Below are positions 8,664 through 18,428 of a stretch of DNA of 64,000 nucleotides, piece after piece. The translations under genes were made by a program, and so were the position numbers. Position 1 is the stretch's first letter. Each line of letters starts with the position of its first letter. This stretch comes from Spirochaetaceae bacterium (GTDB lineage Bacteria > Spirochaetota > Spirochaetia > CADAEX01). The stretch lies in assembly GCA_009780675.1 (NCBI GenBank), contig WQZP01000005.1:1-64000 (forward strand). The letters run 5' to 3'. Under the pieces are notes generated by a model. The model ran no database searches. It saw only the letters and a list, made by a program, of their open reading frames with translations, and was not told the origin of the DNA.

Positions 8664-9533
8664 ATGACAGAAGCTTTAAACACTATTTCATATGCAAAAA
8701 TTAATTTACACCTTGATATAGGTAATATAAGACCGGATGGTTTTCATGAAATATATTCTTTTTTTAAGGCTATATCGCTGCATGACGAGATACAAATCAT
8801 TATAAATAAGGATACAAATAGGAAAAATATAGAAATTGGGGGTAATTTTTCCTGTAATAGTGAAAATAATCTTATTTATAAAGCAGCTGCACTGTTCATG
8901 GAAAAATTGGGTTCACATTTTTCTGTGAAATTTAATGTCAATAAAGTGATTCCAGAAGGAGGCGGACTTGGGGGAGGCTCAAGCAATGCCGCAGCAGTAC
9001 TTAAGGCGCTAAATACCTATTTTAATAATTTTTTTAGTAAAAATGATCTTAAAAAAATTGCGGCTATAATTGGTAGTGATATCCCTTTTTTTCTTGAAGA
9101 GTCTACCATAGCTCTTGTTACAGGAAGGGGAGATATTGTAAAACCACTTTCCATTACTATGCCTGAGTATCAATTACTGCTGGTTTATCCTGGTTTTAAT
9201 GTGAAAACTGCTGATGCATATTCATGGCTTGATGATGATAGGGGAAATAATAAGCATAATATTAACGAATTAGATAATTCTATGCTTTTAGAGCATCCAT
9301 CCAGGTGGAAATTTTCAAATTCTTTTAAGAAATCGCTTGAAAAACGTTTTGAAATATATGATAGAATATTTTCAGTTTTTAATAATAAAGCGGATTTTTA
9401 TGATATTACTGGAAGTGGTTCTATTGTTTATGGTGTTTTTACAGATAAGGGGAATCTTGATAGCGCTTACAGCGATATGAAAAGATTTTGCCCTAAAGTC
9501 TGGATAACAAATATGGTTAGCAGATTTAGCTAA
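8664..9533 (+). CDS. ispE: 4-diphosphocytidyl-2-C-methyl-D-erythritol kinase
   Basis: Fourth step of the methylerythritol phosphate isoprenoid pathway; phosphorylates CDP-methylerythritol with ATP. At 289 residues it has the usual length. GHMP-kinase features are [12 protein letters not shown] at the N-terminus, the ATP-binding loop [15 protein letters not shown] from residue 97, GSDIPFF, and the C-terminal [13 protein letters not shown] later-step enzyme, IspG, is encoded at 28976-30022. The 161-base gap upstream to the acidic ORF is very AT-rich; no clear ribosome-binding site or promoter stands out. Confidence 0.96.
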   Translation: MTEALNTISYAKINLHLDIGNIRPDGFHEIYSFFKAISLHDEIQIIINKDTNRKNIEIGGNFSCNSENNLIYKAAALFMEKLGSHFSVKFNVNKVIPEGGGLGGGSSNAAAVLKALNTYFNNFFSKNDLKKIAAIIGSDIPFFLEESTIALVTGRGDIVKPLSITMPEYQLLLVYPGFNVKTADAYSWLDDDRGNNKHNINELDNSMLLEHPSRWKFSNSFKKSLEKRFEIYDRIFSVFNNKADFYDITGSGSIVYGVFTDKGNLDSAYSDMKRFCPKVWITNMVSRFS

Positions 9534-9576
9534 GCTATTTTTGCTTTTGAACACTAAAATTTGTGTAGGGATTATT

Positions 9577-9834
9577 ATGGAAATTACAGATGTCAGAATT
9601 AGAAAGGTGGATGGTGGGGGAAAGTTAAAAGCATATGTAACAGTTACTTTTGATGACTGTTTTGTGATTCACAATTTAAAGGTTATAGATGGAAAAGAGG
9701 GATCTTTTATTGCTATGCCTAGTAGAAAAACAAAAACAGGAGAATATAAAGATGTTGCTCACCCAATAACTCCGGATTTTAGATCACATCTTCAAGATAG
9801 GATATTGCAGGAGTTTAGCAAACAGGAAGCATAG
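9577..9834 (+). CDS. spoVG: SpoVG family regulator
   Basis: An 85-residue SpoVG homologue. The start at 9577 gives the conserved N-terminus [20 protein letters not shown] and is preceded by GTAGGG at six bases; an ORF extending upstream to 9541 is unlikely to be used. The core [20 protein letters not shown] and HPITPDFR segments are strongly conserved. In spirochaetes (Borrelia) and Firmicutes, SpoVG is a site-specific nucleic-acid-binding regulator. It follows ispE by 43 bases and precedes tRNA-Gln. Confidence 0.95.
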   Translation: MEITDVRIRKVDGGGKLKAYVTVTFDDCFVIHNLKVIDGKEGSFIAMPSRKTKTGEYKDVAHPITPDFRSHLQDRILQEFSKQEA

Positions 9835-9897
9835 GTAATTGAAAACAGCTTCACATATAGACAGACTCTAAATAATAATATAGTATAGGCTTTATAT

Positions 9898-9969
9898 TGG
9901 GGCGTCGGCAAGCGGTAAGCCAGCGGGTTTTGGTTCCGCCATTCGCAGGTTCGAATCCTGCCGCCCCAG
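9898..9969 (+). tRNA. tRNA-Gln (anticodon TTG)
   Basis: A 72-base cloverleaf. The acceptor arms TGGGGCG and CGCCCCA pair fully, with G as discriminator. The anticodon stem GCGGG/TCCGC encloses the loop TTTTGGT, giving anticodon TTG. The T-arm GCAGG-TTCGAAT-CCTGC is perfect. The 3' CCA is not encoded. It lies in the 221-base gap between spoVG and rplY. Confidence 0.97.
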
Positions 9970-10055
9970 AAAATAATTCAGGCAAGCCCCATGAAACCGG
10001 GACATTCCTGTTAAAATAAATTATAGTAAGAAATTATATCGTAAGGAGAATTCAG

Positions 10056-10748
10056 ATGGAAGTTAATACTTTGGCTGTTGAAACAAGAACTATTCTTAAA
10101 AAAGGAACTACTAAAACCGCCAGAAAAAATAAAAATATTCCTGCAGTTGTTTATGGTCGTAATACACCAAAACACATTTTAGTAAACGAAAGAGAATTTG
10201 AAAAAAAATTCCATAAAGTATCTGAAAATACTATTATTACCCTTTTGGAAAAAGATAATAAATTGGGTGATGTTCTTATTAAAGATTATCAGGAAGATTT
10301 AAGAACTCAAAAAATAATGCATATCGACTTTTTTGAAGTTGATACTTATAAAAAGTTAAGGACAAATGTCCCTATTCTGCTTGCTGGAACTGCTGTTGGA
10401 GTTAAAGCAGGTGGTATTCTTGAACACCTGCTTCACACTATTGAAGTTGAATGTTTTCCAAAAGACATACCAGAAAAAATTACAGTAAATATTGAAAATT
10501 TGGAAATTGGCGATTCTATATATTTTAGGGACTTGGAAAAAATAGATAATGTAAAATTTCATGGACAAGAAGATGCTCTAATAGTGCATGTTATCCATTT
10601 CAAAGCAGTTACTGAAGAACCAGCAGCAGCAGAAGCAGCAGCGACTGAAACACCAGAAGCAGCTGGAGCAGCGCCTAAAGCAGGTGGAGCTGCGCCCAAG
10701 GCCGCTGGAGCTGCACCTAAAGCAGGTGGAGATAATAAACCTGCGTAG
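10056..10748 (+). CDS. rplY: 50S ribosomal protein L25/Ctc with Ala-Pro-Lys-Gly repeat tail
   Basis: A 230-residue long-form L25, which binds 5S rRNA. Residues 1 to about 95 form the L25 barrel (AVVYGRNTPKHILVNEREF) and about 96-185 the TL5 C-terminal domain. The last ~40 residues are a low-complexity tail rich in Ala, Gly, Pro and Lys, built from repeats of the type AAGAAPKAGG. A good ribosome-binding site (TAAGGAG) precedes the ATG. The tail-coding DNA contains the start region of pth in another frame. Confidence 0.95.
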   Translation: MEVNTLAVETRTILKKGTTKTARKNKNIPAVVYGRNTPKHILVNEREFEKKFHKVSENTIITLLEKDNKLGDVLIKDYQEDLRTQKIMHIDFFEVDTYKKLRTNVPILLAGTAVGVKAGGILEHLLHTIEVECFPKDIPEKITVNIENLEIGDSIYFRDLEKIDNVKFHGQEDALIVHVIHFKAVTEEPAAAEAAATETPEAAGAAPKAGGAAPKAAGAAPKAGGDNKPA

Positions 10749-11328
10749 AATTTTTGTTGGGCTTGGAAATCCAGGAGAAGAATACAGGCTTACCAGGCAT
10801 AATGCAGGTTTTCTTGCTATAGAAGTTTTATCAGAAAAAACCAATATTAAATTAAAAAAAGGTTTTTTTTCTAATTATTTATATGGAAAAGGGGTTTATG
10901 AAGGAGAAGAAATATTCCTCGTAAAACCCCTTACTTTTATGAATAGATCTGGTCTGATTTTAGAATCTGTATTTAAAAAAGCAGATGCAGATTTGGATAA
11001 TTTAGTTGTTATATGCGATAATATGGATCTTTATCCTGGAGCGCTCCGACTAAAAAAAGAAGGTGGAGATGCTGGTCATAATGGGCTGCATTCTATAATT
11101 CAACAAGCAGGGACAGGAAATTTTGGCCGTTTTTATATTGGTATAGGCAGACCAGTTGATAAAGAGAAAGTTTATGAACATGTTTTAGGGATTCCCGAAG
11201 AACCTGAATTAACAATATTTAATAATAGTATTAATCTGGCTGCAGATTATCTGTTAAAAACAGTTACTTCATCTTCTGAAAAGGTTATGAATGAAGTCAA
11301 CAGAATCAAAAACATCCCAAATACTTAA
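10726..11328 (+). CDS. pth: Peptidyl-tRNA hydrolase
   Basis: Releases tRNA from stalled peptidyl-tRNAs. The family signatures are clear: RRIFVGLGNPGEEY at the start, RHNAGF with the catalytic His, LVKPLTFMNRSG and LRLKKEGGDAGHNGL. No ATG lies near the correct N-terminus. GTG at 10726 is the most conventional start, overlapping rplY by 23 bases; CTG at 10741, which would have AGGTGGAG at a good distance, is a real alternative. The ORF stays open far upstream only because it reads the rplY repeat tail in another frame. Its 3' end overlaps tilS by 38 bases. Confidence 0.94.
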   Translation: MEIINLRRIFVGLGNPGEEYRLTRHNAGFLAIEVLSEKTNIKLKKGFFSNYLYGKGVYEGEEIFLVKPLTFMNRSGLILESVFKKADADLDNLVVICDNMDLYPGALRLKKEGGDAGHNGLHSIIQQAGTGNFGRFYIGIGRPVDKEKVYEHVLGIPEEPELTIFNNSINLAADYLLKTVTSSSEKVMNEVNRIKNIPNT

Positions 11329-12718
11329 ATCTGTAGAAAAAGCATTATTTCCTGTTTTGGATAAAGAGAATAATAATATCCTTTTGGCTTTTTCAGCAGG
11401 AGCAGACTCCACGGTTCTGCTGGATGTTTTGTTCCGGCTAAAAGATAAATTAAAAATTACAACTACTGCAGCATATTTTAATCACTGTTTAAGAAAAAAA
11501 GATGAAATAGAAAAAGAAATCAATATTGCAAAAAATAATTGTTACATACGTAATATTCTGTTTTTTACAGGAGAAGATAACGAAGGAATTATAGATAAAT
11601 TTTCCAGGAGAGATGGAATTGAAGCTGCTGCAAGAAGAGCAAGGTATTGTTTTTTAAATGACTTGGCCCAAAAAAATAACTGTAAATATATTGCTGTTGC
11701 CCACAATCTGGAGGACAATTGTGAAACAATTATAATGAGATTTTTTCAGGGAAGCGGGCCAGAGGGGCTAAAAGGGATTGGAGAAAAATACGGAAATATT
11801 ATAAGACCATTAATAAATGTAAAAAAATCAGATATTTTTGAATATCTCGAAGAGAATAAAATAGAATTTTCCCATGATTCAACTAATGCAGAAAATGACT
11901 ATTTAAGAAATAAAATCAGAAAAGACCTTATCCCTGCCATAAAAAAAGTTTTTCCAGGGTATGAGAAGGCGCTTTTTTCTCTTGCCGGGAAGATGACTAA
12001 CGCAGATAGCATTATTGATGAGAAACTTTCAGAAAAAATAGAATGGGAAAAAAAAGGGAGCGCTCTTGTTACAGAGTATGACAAATTTGCATCTCTTCCT
12101 GAATATTTAAAAATAAAAGCAATATATAGTGCTTTTAATATTACTGAAGATAGCGGTGAAAGACTCCCTTATAAATTTTTAAAACCTCTTTTTTCAAAAA
12201 AATCAGGAAAAAAAAGTCATATTATCTTAAAAGGTCATAATTATACTCTTGAAAGAGAAGGAAAAAGCCTTTTTTGGAAAAGGGATATTGAAAATATAAA
12301 GAAAAATAGTTATTATTTTAAAATAGAACCGGAAAAAGAGTATGAATTGCCTGTTATATCTGATGGAAATAACAAAAAAATTTATATTTACTCAGAAGTT
12401 GTAAAAAAAGCCGAGTGTGCAAAGAATGACCTATGGATACCGGTTGAAAAACTTACTTTTGATATCTATATCAGGAACAGAAATGAAGGGGATTTTATAG
12501 TTTTTGGATATGGTAAAAAAAGCATAAAAAAATTGTTTTTGGAAATGGAAATAGAGCGGTATTTTAGAGATTTAATACCAATAATATGTAATAATGAGGA
12601 AATATTGGCTGTATGGGGTTCTGTTTTTAATTACAGCAACAGGGTTTCAAAGTTAATATTGGATACAGATAACAATAATAACATTGATGTTCTATTATTT
12701 AAATCAAAATTTTCTTAG
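11291..12718 (+). CDS. tilS: tRNA(Ile)-lysidine synthetase
   Basis: Modifies the wobble C of tRNA-Ile(CAU) to lysidine. The N-type ATP pyrophosphatase loop reads SAGADST at residues 35-41 (family SGGxDS, with Ala in place of the first Gly). The segments AYFNHCLR, RRARYCFL and HNLEDNCETIIMRFFQGSG follow. At 475 residues it has the longer architecture with a C-terminal TilS domain. The 38-base overlap with pth points to coupled translation. Confidence 0.94.
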   Translation: MKSTESKTSQILKSVEKALFPVLDKENNNILLAFSAGADSTVLLDVLFRLKDKLKITTTAAYFNHCLRKKDEIEKEINIAKNNCYIRNILFFTGEDNEGIIDKFSRRDGIEAAARRARYCFLNDLAQKNNCKYIAVAHNLEDNCETIIMRFFQGSGPEGLKGIGEKYGNIIRPLINVKKSDIFEYLEENKIEFSHDSTNAENDYLRNKIRKDLIPAIKKVFPGYEKALFSLAGKMTNADSIIDEKLSEKIEWEKKGSALVTEYDKFASLPEYLKIKAIYSAFNITEDSGERLPYKFLKPLFSKKSGKKSHIILKGHNYTLEREGKSLFWKRDIENIKKNSYYFKIEPEKEYELPVISDGNNKKIYIYSEVVKKAECAKNDLWIPVEKLTFDIYIRNRNEGDFIVFGYGKKSIKKLFLEMEIERYFRDLIPIICNNEEILAVWGSVFNYSNRVSKLILDTDNNNNIDVLLFKSKFS

Positions 12719-12750
12719 AGTTAGATTTTGATTTATCAAGGCGGGAATAA

Positions 12751-14772
12751 ATGAGCGATGATAACAATGAAAAAAATAAAAATAATCCCAAAGGTCCTAC
12801 AGGGCCGTTTAAATATAATTTTGGAAATAATAGATTTGCCCTTTTTTTTCTTGTAACACTTATAGGTCTTTTTCTTATGATGTTTGTTTTTAATGATTCA
12901 AACAGTGTAAGAGATATTTCGTACACAGAATTTCTTAGAGCTCTGGAAGACAACAATATTGAAAGTGTAAAGATATTTGATAACCAGGAAATACAGGGAA
13001 ATTTTATACCCAATGCATCAGGCCGGCCCACACAGTTTAAGACCAGAATACCTTATTTTGATGACAGACTTTTATCAAGGCTTGAAGATCAAGGGATAAG
13101 AGTTACCGGAGCAGTAAGAAATGTTTCAACTTACAGGCTTCTTATTGATTTGATTCCATGGGTTATAGGATTTGGCTTTATATGGTTTATGTTCAGGCAG
13201 ATGCAGGGTGGCGGCAATAAAGCTTTGGGGTTTGGAAAAAGCAAAGCAAAACGGTACATGGATACTGATAAAAAATTTACATTTGCAGATGTGGCAGGTC
13301 AAAAAGAAGCAAAATTTGAACTCCAGGAAGTTGTTGATTTTCTGAAAAACCCTGGTAAATTTATAAAAATCGGGGCAAAAATTCCCAAAGGGGTTCTTCT
13401 GGTAGGAATGCCGGGAACAGGAAAAACCCTTATGGCAAAAGCTATTGCAGGGGAAGCTGGGGTCCCATATTTTCATATGTCAGGATCTGACTTTGTGGAG
13501 ATGTTTGTTGGAGTAGGCGCAAGCAGAGTAAGAGATCTTTTTGAACAAGGAAGAAAAAATGCGCCATGTATCCTTTTTATTGATGAGTTGGATGCAGTAG
13601 GTCGAACCAGGGGTGCAGGTTATGGCGGCGGGCATGATGAAAGAGAGCAGACCCTGAACCAGATGCTGGTTGAAATGGATGGGTTTGATACAAAAGATGG
13701 GGTAATAATGCTTGCGGCAACAAACAGGCCAGATGTTCTTGACCCAGCTCTTTTACGACCAGGAAGATTTGACAGACAGGTTGTTGTAGATATGCCCGAT
13801 ATAAAAGAACGGGAAGAAATATTGAATATTCATGCAAAAAAAATCCCCATTGGACCAGATGTTGATCTTAAAAGGATCGCAAGAGCTACACCGGGAACGT
13901 CCGGGGCTGATATTGCAAACCTTGTTAACGAAGCTGCGCTTTTTGCAGCAAGAAAAAATAAAAAAGCTGTGGCAATGCAGGATTTTGAAGAAGCAAGAGA
14001 TAAAATATTGCTGGGAGTTGCAAGACATTCCAGAGTTATTTCTCCGGAAGAAAAAAAGGCAACTGCTTATCACGAAGCAGGCCATGCTCTTCTTCATTAT
14101 ATGCTGGAGCATGCAGATCCTCTTCATAAAGTAACGGTTATCCCTCATGGAAGAGCGCTTGGTATGGCGTTATCTCTTCCTGAAAAGGAAATATATTCCA
14201 GAAATAGGGGTTGGCTCCTTGACAGGATAAAAATTTGTCTTGGCGGATATGTTGCGGAAACAATAGTTTTTACCAATACTACTACAGGGACACAGAATGA
14301 CTTGAAGCAAGCAACGCAGATCGCAAGAAAAATGGTTTGCGAGTGGGGAATGAGTACTAAAATAGGGCCTATAGCTTTGGGGCAGGAAGATGAGCCTATC
14401 TTTATAGGAAAAGAGATTGCGCAGCATAAAGATTATTCAGAAGAGACTGCAAAGCTTATAGATGAAGAGATAAGGACGATCCTCAAAGAGTGTTATGATG
14501 AAACTATGCAGATCATTACAGAACACAAGGATAAACTTGATCTTATGGCAGAAACGCTTGTGGTAAAAGAAACACTTGATGATCTGGAGATAAGAACTTT
14601 ACTTGGGATAGGTTATAAAAATAAAAATATTGTTATTGAACAGCATCAGCCCCAGCGACATGAGGCGCAAAACAGCCAGGAGACAGATAACAATACTTCT
14701 CAAAGTAATGATAATACTGACAAAGAGCAGAATGAAGGAAATAAGAAAGAAGGTGACACTCAAGCCGAGTAA
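12751..14772 (+). CDS. ftsH: ATP-dependent zinc metalloprotease FtsH
   Basis: Membrane-anchored AAA protease that degrades unassembled membrane proteins. Order: short cytoplasmic N-terminus, membrane helix near residues 29-48, periplasmic domain, second helix near 127-147, AAA domain with Walker A GMPGTGKT at 219-226 and Walker B LFIDELDA, then the zinc site HEAGH at 441-445. At 673 residues it is of normal length, with a hydrophilic Gln/Asn/Glu-rich tail of about 45 residues. The next gene starts inside its 3' end and an HtrA-type protease follows, giving an envelope quality-control cluster. Confidence 0.98.
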   Translation: MSDDNNEKNKNNPKGPTGPFKYNFGNNRFALFFLVTLIGLFLMMFVFNDSNSVRDISYTEFLRALEDNNIESVKIFDNQEIQGNFIPNASGRPTQFKTRIPYFDDRLLSRLEDQGIRVTGAVRNVSTYRLLIDLIPWVIGFGFIWFMFRQMQGGGNKALGFGKSKAKRYMDTDKKFTFADVAGQKEAKFELQEVVDFLKNPGKFIKIGAKIPKGVLLVGMPGTGKTLMAKAIAGEAGVPYFHMSGSDFVEMFVGVGASRVRDLFEQGRKNAPCILFIDELDAVGRTRGAGYGGGHDEREQTLNQMLVEMDGFDTKDGVIMLAATNRPDVLDPALLRPGRFDRQVVVDMPDIKEREEILNIHAKKIPIGPDVDLKRIARATPGTSGADIANLVNEAALFAARKNKKAVAMQDFEEARDKILLGVARHSRVISPEEKKATAYHEAGHALLHYMLEHADPLHKVTVIPHGRALGMALSLPEKEIYSRNRGWLLDRIKICLGGYVAETIVFTNTTTGTQNDLKQATQIARKMVCEWGMSTKIGPIALGQEDEPIFIGKEIAQHKDYSEETAKLIDEEIRTILKECYDETMQIITEHKDKLDLMAETLVVKETLDDLEIRTLLGIGYKNKNIVIEQHQPQRHEAQNSQETDNNTSQSNDNTDKEQNEGNKKEGDTQAE

Positions 14773-16585
14773 AATAACTATTTTTACAATATTTTTCTCT
14801 TTTTTACTGACCATGCCCTTGTATTCCAATGTGAGTACCGAAATTGCAAGGCTCTACTTGACTGCTGCCAATAGTTTTTTTATAAAAGATAAATTAACAG
14901 AAACAGAAGTTTTATTAAATAAAGCTGCCCTGTATGACAATCAACTTTCAGATGTTTTTTATATAAATGCCCTTATTAATACAAGGCTTAACGGAGATTT
15001 GAACAGGTCAATTAATTATTTAAGAAGAGCTATAACATTCAGAAACTGGGTTATATATAGGGAAAACAGTGCTTTTTTTGAACTTGGAAAGCTCTATGCC
15101 AGAATAAAGGATTATGAAAGAGCGTTATCTCTTTTTTATGTTATAAAAGATCAATTTATTAACGACCCTGAGTTTTTGAATTTATACACACTTTCGCTTA
15201 TACAAACAGGAGATTTTACAAGCGCCCGGGAACATTTGGCTTATGCAATTTCCAAATACCCCAATAATAATCTTTTTATAAACAGGCTTGCAGGAATTGA
15301 CAGTTCTTTCAGAGATCTTTTGTTAAATAGAGTTCTTGATCATAATACTTTGTATCGATATAGCCCGGAAGTAATTGTTGAATTGTCAAGACTTAATCAG
15401 GATAGGGGAGTAAAAAGGGAGCTTATTTCTTTAGCAGAAAGAGCAGGGGATAATAGTATTGAATTGCTTTTTGAAAGAATCACAGTGGCTGGCAGAGCTA
15501 CTATAAATGATGTTGTACTTTTTTCCAATCTTAATGGTTTTTCTGATTTTAGGAATATCAGAAGAATCAATTCAATGATCGTTGACAGAGAAGTGTCTGG
15601 TTTTTTAAGGGAATATTTTAATCTTTATTCAGGCCTTATAAGAGAAGATACAAATAACGATGGTGTTTTTGAAAGAATAATGTCTATTGAAAACGGAATT
15701 CCATTGTGGTATAGCGAAGATATGAATCAGGATAATATAAATGATTTTTTTGTAGCGTTCCAAAATGGCGAGCCTGCTTTTATAAACATCGAAGAAAATA
15801 TGCTTATTGTCTACTATCGATATCCGTTTATCAAAACTGTAATATTATATGACACTAACGAAATTTATAATTTTAGAGATAACAGAACACGTTTTGATAT
15901 TTTGGAATTTTCAAATCCTTTTGTGCCGCCTTCATTGAAAGTTGCAAATGTCTCCGAGTTATTTAATACCATAAAAAGACACGCAGATACTCATGTAAGA
16001 AGTGATTCAGATAATATATTATTTACATACTTCAGGACAGAAAACATTGCAAATTTTTATTCTTATGATCAAATCAATTCAATTGTCCGGAGAGGTGTCA
16101 GTAGACATAATAGAACTGTATTCAGAGAGTCGGATTTTGACAGGGATAATATTTTTGAAACCAGAGAGATTTACAGAGATGGTGTTCTTTACGCAATAAA
16201 ATTTGGTGGCAGCAATAATGGAACATTTGAATTCAAAATTGTTGAAGGGGTAAAATACTGGGATTTTGATGGAGATGGAATATATGATGCAAGAGAATGG
16301 TATGAAGAAGGTGGAATAAGGTTCACAGAATTTGCAACAAATATGGATGGAGTATTTAATTTTGCAGCTAAATACGAAAATGGAATACTTGTAGAAGTCA
16401 GAAGAAATGATGAATGGAAAAGAGTTACCTACGATAGAATCAATAATATTTATTGGATTGGAGAAGGACGAATAAATATAGATCCTTCGGCAGTTCTCGA
16501 ATCTGGCACTTATATCTTTTCAGGAAATAATAGAGCATTTATTATAAAAATTGGAAGCGATTATTTTGCTGAGGTAATTAATTGA
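14732..16585 (+). CDS. Secreted TPR protein with Asp-rich, EF-hand-like loops
   Basis: About 617 residues with an N-terminal signal peptide (hydrophobic run FTIFFSFLLTMPLYS). The N-terminal half consists of TPR-like helix pairs (NKAALYDNQLSDVFYINALI, ELGKLYARIKDYERALSLFY). The C-terminal half carries at least four acidic loops resembling calcium sites: DTNNDG (306), DMNQDN (330), DFDRDN (468) and DFDGDG (511). The ATG at 14732 is preferred; GTG at 14753 is possible. It overlaps ftsH by 41 bases and the next gene by 4. I do not recognise a named family. Position suggests an envelope scaffold working with FtsH or the HtrA protein, by inference. Confidence 0.75.
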   Translation: MKEIRKKVTLKPSKITIFTIFFSFLLTMPLYSNVSTEIARLYLTAANSFFIKDKLTETEVLLNKAALYDNQLSDVFYINALINTRLNGDLNRSINYLRRAITFRNWVIYRENSAFFELGKLYARIKDYERALSLFYVIKDQFINDPEFLNLYTLSLIQTGDFTSAREHLAYAISKYPNNNLFINRLAGIDSSFRDLLLNRVLDHNTLYRYSPEVIVELSRLNQDRGVKRELISLAERAGDNSIELLFERITVAGRATINDVVLFSNLNGFSDFRNIRRINSMIVDREVSGFLREYFNLYSGLIREDTNNDGVFERIMSIENGIPLWYSEDMNQDNINDFFVAFQNGEPAFINIEENMLIVYYRYPFIKTVILYDTNEIYNFRDNRTRFDILEFSNPFVPPSLKVANVSELFNTIKRHADTHVRSDSDNILFTYFRTENIANFYSYDQINSIVRRGVSRHNRTVFRESDFDRDNIFETREIYRDGVLYAIKFGGSNNGTFEFKIVEGVKYWDFDGDGIYDAREWYEEGGIRFTEFATNMDGVFNFAAKYENGILVEVRRNDEWKRVTYDRINNIYWIGEGRINIDPSAVLESGTYIFSGNNRAFIIKIGSDYFAEVIN

Positions 16586-18375
16586 AAAAAATATTACTAG
16601 TTGTTTTTATTACTTTTTGTTTATTGGTATGTTTATTAGCATGTAGATCAACAAAGAATAATGTATATAATGATACTTCTTTAAGATTTTCCGCCCTGCC
16701 AGTGAATGTTGACAATATGTTAAGAAATAATGCCCCATTTGCAGCATATATGACAATTTTGAGGCAAAAAAATAATGTTAACATTACTAATGTTGATTTT
16801 GAAGAACTTAAAGAGAGAGTATTTAATCATATAATACAAATCTATGAAACAGCAGAAAATGATGACAATTATTATATGGCTGAGTATATTATCTCATCGC
16901 TTGAAAGACTAAATATGCTTAATCTTATTACTCCTGAAAAAACTCTTAATGAAATTTTGCTTAACAATATTATAAAAGATTATAATGAAAAAAATTACTT
17001 TACTTCCATGAAGAAATTTATTCGTTACATGCAAATAGCGCACCCTTCAAATGAATTATTAATAAAATTTGCAGATCTTGCTGTTGAGATAAATAATAAT
17101 TTTTATCTTAATATGTTAATCGAAGAATTTAACAGAAGAAGAATTCCTGTTGACCAAAAATATATTACAGCTCTCCAGCAAAGTGATTCTCATGCAGATA
17201 TGATAGAAGGTACTGTTACAGTCTGGGTCAACAGAGGTATAAGAGTAAGACATGGCGTTGGAATGCCGGACAGGGTAATAGGAAGTGGTTTTTTTATTGA
17301 CCCAAGAGGTTATTTTATAACTAACTACCATGTAATAGAGAGCGAAGTAAACCCCGAAGTTCAAGGTTTTTCAAGATTGTATATAAGATTACCAGACGCT
17401 ATAGGGACAAGAGTTCCTGCAAGAGTTATTGGCTGGGACCCGATCTTTGATATTGCTCTTCTAAAAACTGAATATATTCCCAAATACATATTTAGCCCAA
17501 GCGGAAGCACGAGGTTTCAGATTGGCGACAGGATATATGCAATGGGTTCCCCTGGGGGTCTTGAAAATACATTGACCTCGGGAATCATCTCTGCCAGAAG
17601 CAGAAGGTTTTTGCAAATTGGAGATGCAATGCAGGTGGATGTTCCTATAAATCCCGGAAATAGTGGCGGTCCGTTGTTAAATACCAGTGGAGAGGTTATA
17701 GGTGTTATTTTCGCAGGTATTGCCCAGTTTGAAGGGGTCAATTTCGCGATCCCTTCTCACTGGGTCACAGATATTGTGCCTGCATTATACAGAGGCGGGG
17801 AAGTTGTACACTCAATGATAGGCTCTGTCATGTATGAAGGGAGAGGTTCGATAGAAGTTGTGTACAATGTGCCAGGAGAAGCTGCTGACAGGGCAGGGCT
17901 TAGAAGGGGAGATATAATACTAAGCATAAATGGACAGCGGGTAACAACTGTTATTGAAGCTCAAAAAATATTATTGTCTTTAAGACACGATACTGTCATA
18001 GATATAGAATATAGAAGGGAAGGAAAAACAGATAATGTTTTATTGGCTTTAAGCTCCAGAAGGCAAAGAGCTTTTGATAATGCCATGAGAAGAGATTCAA
18101 TGAGAAATCTTGTTTTACCTCTTTTTGGTATGGAAATAGAACCTTTTGGCAATTTTCTTTTTAGTGAACGTTTTATAGTAAGAAGTATTTATGAAGGTTC
18201 TAGCGCAGATGAAATAGGGCTATCTGTCAATGATTCTCTGATTGTAAGGGGTTGGAGATTTTGTTTAAGAGATAGATCCGCTTTATTGCGCATTGAGGTC
18301 AAAAGGAGGACAGCAGGTTTTATGCAAAATAATATTTCTTTAATTACTTCAATAGATTTGCGTAATTTATTATAA
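16582..18375 (+). CDS. HtrA/DegP-type serine protease, predicted lipoprotein
   Basis: A 597-residue protein with a lipoprotein signal ending LLAC (Cys21). About 190 residues of helical linker precede a trypsin-fold domain with the full triad: His250 (NYHVIES), Asp290 (FDIALLK) and Ser361 (GNSGGPL). One clear PDZ domain (AADRAGLRRGDIILSINGQ) and a degenerate second one follow. The start is TTG with GAGG seven bases upstream, and it overlaps the preceding stop (TTGA). It probably degrades or refolds misfolded periplasmic proteins from a membrane-tethered position. A second HtrA-type lipoprotein with a different layout is encoded at 48983-50377. Confidence 0.92.
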   Translation: MKKILLVVFITFCLLVCLLACRSTKNNVYNDTSLRFSALPVNVDNMLRNNAPFAAYMTILRQKNNVNITNVDFEELKERVFNHIIQIYETAENDDNYYMAEYIISSLERLNMLNLITPEKTLNEILLNNIIKDYNEKNYFTSMKKFIRYMQIAHPSNELLIKFADLAVEINNNFYLNMLIEEFNRRRIPVDQKYITALQQSDSHADMIEGTVTVWVNRGIRVRHGVGMPDRVIGSGFFIDPRGYFITNYHVIESEVNPEVQGFSRLYIRLPDAIGTRVPARVIGWDPIFDIALLKTEYIPKYIFSPSGSTRFQIGDRIYAMGSPGGLENTLTSGIISARSRRFLQIGDAMQVDVPINPGNSGGPLLNTSGEVIGVIFAGIAQFEGVNFAIPSHWVTDIVPALYRGGEVVHSMIGSVMYEGRGSIEVVYNVPGEAADRAGLRRGDIILSINGQRVTTVIEAQKILLSLRHDTVIDIEYRREGKTDNVLLALSSRRQRAFDNAMRRDSMRNLVLPLFGMEIEPFGNFLFSERFIVRSIYEGSSADEIGLSVNDSLIVRGWRFCLRDRSALLRIEVKRRTAGFMQNNISLITSIDLRNLL

Positions 18376-18428
18376 TTAGTTTTTACATTCATACAAAAAT
18401 ATAACTTTTAAAAGGTCTTCGGTAAATT

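Noticed and set aside
10588-10725. Upstream extension of pth
   Set aside because: It reads the rplY repeat tail in another frame and gives a Gln/Leu/Lys-rich sequence unlike any Pth.
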